Translations under genes and position numbers: made by a program
The notes under the pieces: model-generated
Told to the model about the DNA's origin: nothing
What the model saw: only the letters and a program-made list of their open reading frames with translations
The model's database searches: none
DNA from: Paraescarpia echinospica
Lineage: Eukaryota; Annelida; Polychaeta; Sabellida; Siboglinidae
DNA length: 64,000 nucleotides
Direction of reading: 5' to 3'
NCBI GenBank assembly: GCA_020002185.1
Contig: CM034533.1
Span: forward strand, 47,486,719-47,550,718
In this document: in pieces, positions 59,640-64,000 of the stretch
How the letters are laid out: every line of letters starts with the position of its first letter
Position numbering within the stretch: the first letter of the stretch is position 1

Positions 59640-61292
59640 GTTCACCTAGCCAATGAATCACTTACGGACACATTTCAGTCCGCATACAAGCGAAACCACT
59701 CGACCGAGACAGCCCTACTGTGGGTACTCAACGAGATCAGGACTGCGCTAGACCGTAGACAAGGTACAATCGTTGTACTCATCGATCTAAGCGCCGCATT
59801 TGACACGGTAGATCACACAATACTACTGGATCGCCTACAACGACGCTACGGCATCACCGGAGTGGCTCTCCACTGGCTGGAATCTTACCTAAGTAATCGC
59901 AAGCAGAGTGTCGTCATCGACCGCGTGTTATCCAGCGAGACGATTTTGTTAACGGGGGTGCCGCAAGGGTCAGTGTTGGGACCACTATTATTTTCACTAT
60001 ACGTGCAGCCGATCGGTGATATCATTCACAAACACGAGTTAAAATATCACCACTACGCCGATGATCTACAACTGTTCTGTCACTTCGACCTGGATGCAAC
60101 TTCTCTGGCGACTGCCGTGCGTCGGATCGAGCGATGTATCGATGACTTGAAGGAGTGGATGACTTGGAATTATCTGCTCATGAATGACACGAAAACAGAA
60201 ATTCTACCGGTTGTCCCCAAATCAGCATCTGCCATCGTAAGTGGGCTCCGTGTGCGCGTCGGGACAGATGAAATCTGTGCAATTGATCACGTTAGAAATC
60301 TCGGCGTCCACCTTGATAGACACCTGGATATGACTATGCAAGTGTCACGTACTATCAGCACTTGCTCGCTGCACCTGCGCAACATCCGGTTGATTCACCG
60401 TTACCTCACTCAACCGACAGCGGAACGCGTAGTCAATGCTATGATTATATCCCGTTTGGACTACTGCAACTCTCTACTGTTCGGTACCTCAACCAATAAC
60501 ATCGGTCGATTGCAGCGACTCCAGAATGCTGCCGCTCGCCTTATTACTCGACAAGCTCGTTGTGAAAGTGCGACCCCTATTCTTCGCGAATTGCACTGGC
60601 TACCTATTCAACAGCGCATTGCATTCAAGATCGCTGTTCTTACGTACAAGTCGCTGCACGAAGACCTCTCGCCTGTCTACATGCAGAAACTCGTGCGTGT
60701 CTACATGCCAGCCAGACGTCTTCGGTCTGCTGACTCGAACGCACTAGTTGTTCCGAGAACACGCAGCAGAGCCGGTGACTGTACATTTGCTCATGCAGCG
60801 GCAGCAGTGTGGAATGCTCTGCCGTCAAGTGTTACTAGCAAAACATCACTGGAATCATTTAAATCCGTGTTGAAGACTCATCTGTTCACTGCAGCGTATA
60901 TGTAACTCGGACCCTTACCAACACTGTTTTACCATAGCTGATTGATGTTTAACGTTTATTTACTATTTATTTATCTATTTATTTATTTTTCGTATACATT
61001 TTAGCGTAATTTATTGATGTTTACATTAATTTTAGTTTATTTATATAAAGAAAAAAAATGATCTTAACAATTTTATTTTATATTTTACACCACATTCCTT
61101 TTCTACTTCTACTATATTTATTGTTTTAATTGCTATTATTATTAGTTCATTTTATTTATGATATAATAACTATTGTTTTTTTTATTCAAATGCATTATTT
61201 TTAACATACACTTGTATATTGTTGTAAAGCGCTGTGAACAATATTGGATGTGGCGCTTAACAAAATAAAATATTATTATTATTATTATTATT
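59640..61292 (+). mobile_element. CR1/L2-like non-LTR retrotransposon, 5'-truncated
   Basis: The insertion begins within the reverse transcriptase domain and keeps the full 3' end. The 3' untranslated part (60906-61292) ends TTGTAAAGCGCTGTGAACAA, a short GGCGCTTAAC stretch and an (ATT)n tail at about 61271-61292. This layout is typical of CR1/L2-group LINEs with microsatellite tails. It appears to have inserted into an older hAT element, splitting off the transposase remnant at 61297. Confidence 0.85.
59649..60905 (+). CDS. LINE reverse transcriptase (5'-truncated, otherwise open)
   Basis: This is an uninterrupted frame of about 418 codons to TAA/TGA-type termination at 60905. It has LTDTFQSAYKRNHSTETALL, VLIDLSAAFDTVDH, GVPQGSVLGPLLF and an intact YADD box (60054-60065), followed by the thumb and C-terminal region (LGVHLD, LDYCNSLL, LHWLPIQQRI). 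The upstream endonuclease domain is missing and no authentic start codon is visible. The lack of stops suggests a young copy. Similar coding is widespread in corals, molluscs and lancelets. Confidence 0.88.
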   Translation, partial: ANESLTDTFQSAYKRNHSTETALLWVLNEIRTALDRRQGTIVVLIDLSAAFDTVDHTILLDRLQRRYGITGVALHWLESYLSNRKQSVVIDRVLSSETILLTGVPQGSVLGPLLFSLYVQPIGDIIHKHELKYHHYADDLQLFCHFDLDATSLATAVRRIERCIDDLKEWMTWNYLLMNDTKTEILPVVPKSASAIVSGLRVRVGTDEICAIDHVRNLGVHLDRHLDMTMQVSRTISTCSLHLRNIRLIHRYLTQPTAERVVNAMIISRLDYCNSLLFGTSTNNIGRLQRLQNAAARLITRQARCESATPILRELHWLPIQQRIAFKIAVLTYKSLHEDLSPVYMQKLVRVYMPARRLRSADSNALVVPRTRSRAGDCTFAHAAAAVWNALPSSVTSKTSLESFKSVLKTHLFTAAYM

Positions 61293-61296
61293 CGTC

Positions 61297-61437
61297 CCTC
61301 ACCATCTTAGCATTCCAGCCTCATCTGCCCCAGTTGAAAGGGTACTTAGTATAGCCGAGAAAGTATTCTGCTCTGAACGGTGCAGCCTGAAAGACTCAAC
61401 CTGTGAACTCATGTTCATTCGGTGCAATGGCAAATAG
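61297..61437 (+). pseudogene. hAT transposase C-terminal remnant
   Basis: This is a 46-codon frame ending in TAG containing IPASSAPVERVLSIAEKVF and SLKDSTCELMFIRCN. This is the hAT dimerisation domain signature (SSAPVERVFS) at the end of the transposase. The rest of the protein is absent, separated by the LINE inserted immediately upstream. Confidence 0.85.
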
Positions 61438-61627
61438 ATGATAAGATCATACGATGCCACTGAAATGAATGCCAATGAAGTGAATTTCATTGTTGATAAA
61501 ATAGAGGTTTTTTAGTTTTCCTCATAAAAAATTGATCAACTGCCATTGCATATTCATTTGTGCCGAGTTATATAAATTATATTAATAATTTTAAAATATG
61601 TTATTATTTAATATTTATATTTTTTAA

Positions 61628-61735
61628 ATGTACTCGTACTTGTATTCATACTCAGGTTTTAGCAATGTACTCATACTTATCTATCATCAAAGTACTCGTA
61701 CTCATGAAAATGTACTCGGCCCCAGGTCTGCTCTT
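61628..61735 (+). repeat. Right subterminal repeats and possible end of the hAT-like element
   Basis: Repeated GTACTCGTACTCA motifs end in GGCCCCAGGTCTG. On the minus strand this reads CAGACCTGGGGCC, resembling hAT terminal repeats that begin CAG. The left mate was not found. Confidence 0.45.
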
Positions 61736-61771
61736 AGCCTGAGGTATCAAAGTTAGGTAAAATTCAAGTTA

Positions 61772-62934
61772 CAGGCTTCGACATTAGCATTGACCTGCTG
61801 GCCCGGTGCCTTTTTTGAGGTTGTTGGGCCAGTTCGGGCCACCAGTTTTCATATTTTACTGGCCCACAGGGCCACTGTTTTCAATCCGATTGACCACCAT
61901 CGGGTTCCCGATAACCTGACCCTACCTAGAAGAATAGGACAACATAAAAGCCTAATCTTTTGATCTAATATTTAAATCAATGTTTTGTTACATATTTGCT
62001 AAATAACTAATTAAATAATGGCAATTAAAACTCAGCCATGTGTATACGATGAGATGTACTGTGTATGCACTGCCAAACTTATTTGTATCCGCCCGCGTGA
62101 TTGGCGAATGGCCGGGGTCATTAATTATTCACCCAATAAGCGGTCTTGTTACACGTTGGCTATGGATGGCAGGCAATCTCAACTGTCGTCTGCATGATAA
62201 AACGCTAATGCATATGATATTCCATACTGGAAAGGCATCAAGGAAATTTGTTATACTGCCAAACATTTGACAGCATTGCTAAAAACCATGGTTGCAGCGG
62301 TGAATCTTGTAATACAACTGTGCCTTGGGCGGAACGAGAGCAAGGACTCTGGACAGCGTTCACATAGTTACACACCAATGGCGACGCATTGTTTACATCA
62401 GCATTGGTCATCGCCAGTCATAATGATAACGTGATACACATGGTATCCGCGTTCAGATGCACATTTATTATGATATAATGTGCCTGATCCTAGCAATACC
62501 AGCCTTAGAATTTAGCCTCAGGAACAGCCAAAACCAAGAAATGCTTTTGATGTGCTGAGGACAGCCAGCTAAAGTATCAAGCCCCGAGCTGAAAATATAG
62601 GTGGTGACGTCTCAGATTTTGCTTTAATAGCAGCTAGACTGCCGAGTGATACCACGATTAGAAATCTTCATGTAACTTTGCATTATCACTTCTTATTGTC
62701 GCTATCTTAATTTCGTAAACGTTGTACACAGATAAGAACTTCGGAAAAGTCAGCATGACGTCGCTCCAAGCGAACCTTTGATTTTGTGGACTTCTTGTGA
62801 AGCGACCGACAGGCACCTATCAACATATTTTGTTTACAAAATCCAGGCCAGTAACTTTTCTAGGCTGGCCAGTAAGTTGAGTAACTTTTCAAATCTACTG
62901 GACCCTGGATACAAAACCTTAATGTCAAGGCCTG
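61772..62934. mobile_element. Non-autonomous DNA transposon with 15-bp TIRs
   Basis: The left end CAGGCTTCGACATTA and the complement of the right end CAGGCCTTGACATTA match at 13 of 15 bases. AGTTA occurs directly outside both ends (61767-61771 and 62935-62939). Subterminal CTGGCCC and GGCCAGT motifs occur at both ends. There is no transposase frame inside. The CAG start suggests hAT, but hAT target duplications are 8 bp, so the superfamily is unsettled. Confidence 0.6.
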
Positions 62935-62939
62935 AGTTA

Positions 62940-64000
62940 TAACGGCGAAATCGAGGTGGGTCCGGATTCTGCACAAGTGCCGGACAATCTGAAACCGTAA
63001 ATCCCGTAACTGGCGTAAGTAACACGGTAGGCAACAGTCACAGCTTGAAACAGGTTGACGCTTACAGCCAAATACAGGTTACAGCTATGCCTTCGGAGTT
63101 CGGCTTCGCGGAGCTCTGCGTGTAAACACAACAAAGTGACAAACCGATTGTTCAATAATTACTTAAATTATAACAATAAATTGTTTTAAACATATTTGGG
63201 CAGTCAGTATGCTATAATAGTGAAAGTTTATACTGAATGACTGAACTAATCGGTCAGAAATGAATGGACTGCGTCCATGCAGTGTCACACTGTCAGCATG
63301 AGTACCGGGGATGGGCCAATGTATTTTGCAGGTGTTTGTCTTGTGACTTGTTACGACTGATTAGCGATGGTAGCCAACGTTGCAAAACTGGCTCAAAACA
63401 TTGTTGTTTCATATAATAATGCGTTTACTTATTGTGACTACAAATATGAAAGATATGCAAGCTTAACAGAGGCTACACCGCTCACCATTTCAACACGAAT
63501 CCGAACAATTTCTGGTCGAGATTATAAGACACAACTCACAAATGAATGATCGCTTGGTGCACTGTTGCAAGGACACCTGGCGAATGTAGTTGAACTAATG
63601 TAAGCTTCGAGTATTAAAACTCCGCGAAGTGGCGCCACCGTTTGTCGTTCTCGCTCTAGACAGGAACAAAGAGCTCAAGTCGACTAATCAAGCTAGTCGG
63701 GGAGCACGGGTCCTACTTTTGTGATTAGGACAACTCGTGCTATTTTTTAACTTTCCTGAATAATATTTCAAAGGACAACCCTCTCAAATAAATTGCCATC
63801 ACTCTGAAAGTTGGACTTACATTCTATCATGCCTTTCTAGCTTACACTTCTTCTTCTTATGTACAGCTTAGAACTCTGTATCAGCCACACGTATGTGGCT
63901 AGAGTATTGTCGAGCTTGGGTGGGCCGTTGCAAGTAGCGGGTGGTGTAGCGCTGGCTTGTGTCTATTGCTTATTTTGTGAAGTTCAGACAGATTAGAAGA
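62940..64000. other. Unassigned sequence
   Basis: No gene, RNA or transposon feature is supported. The DNPEP initiator exon or promoter could be here or beyond the window, but I could not identify it. Confidence 0.4.

Overview
The window is animal genomic DNA, most likely from an invertebrate with an AT-rich, repeat-laden genome such as a mollusc or other lophotrochozoan, or a lancelet. The taxon is inference. It rests on spliced coding exons, a tRNA-type SINE, RTE-like and CR1/L2-like LINEs, a Ty3/Gypsy element, hAT remains and very abundant minisatellites. I see no prokaryotic gene, CRISPR array or operon. Two runs of exactly 1000 N (6212-7211 and 35448-36447) are placeholder assembly gaps.

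The only clearly recognisable cellular gene is DNPEP, aspartyl aminopeptidase (peptidase family M18), and it is in two unconnected parts. The 5' half lies on the minus strand as six exons running from 58461 leftwards to 37159. Their reading phases join exactly and they cover the His ligand of the HTDSP motif. The 3' end lies on the opposite (plus) strand at 4745-26444 as repeated copies of the last three exons. These carry the second His ligand (MHSIRE) and the stop codon. The middle exons and the initiator exon were not found. The strand conflict across the second gap means a misoriented contig, a real inversion, or two rearranged copies.

Region 1-35447 consists of four copies of a roughly 10-kb unit in the order A, (gap), B, A, B, where copies 1 and 3 share diagnostic variants and copies 2 and 4 share others. 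Each complete unit holds AT-rich intron, a minus-strand SINE, a 29-bp minisatellite, the GVVIK exon with a partial duplicate, a 27-bp minisatellite, the DFVVK exon running into a 31-bp minisatellite, and the terminal exon running into a 53-bp minisatellite. Region 36448-64000 holds the 5' half of DNPEP, with introns made mostly of further minisatellites (73, 48, 16, 30, 27, about 35 and 62 bp). It also holds a broken RTE-like LINE, a Ty3/Gypsy element with 176/164-bp LTRs and a 5-bp target duplication, a CR1/L2-like LINE apparently nested in hAT remains, and a short TIR element.

The main discovery is a shared architecture. At least five long minisatellites (31, 53, 73, about 35 and 62 bp) have repeat units that contain a DNPEP exon boundary, meaning a splice donor, a splice acceptor or the stop codon. 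Others end within about 20-45 bp of a splice site. Splice junctions of this one gene appear to have seeded tandem arrays again and again, so that tens of splice-site-like copies sit beside the genuine ones. The long ORFs in these arrays are by-products of the repeats and not genes.
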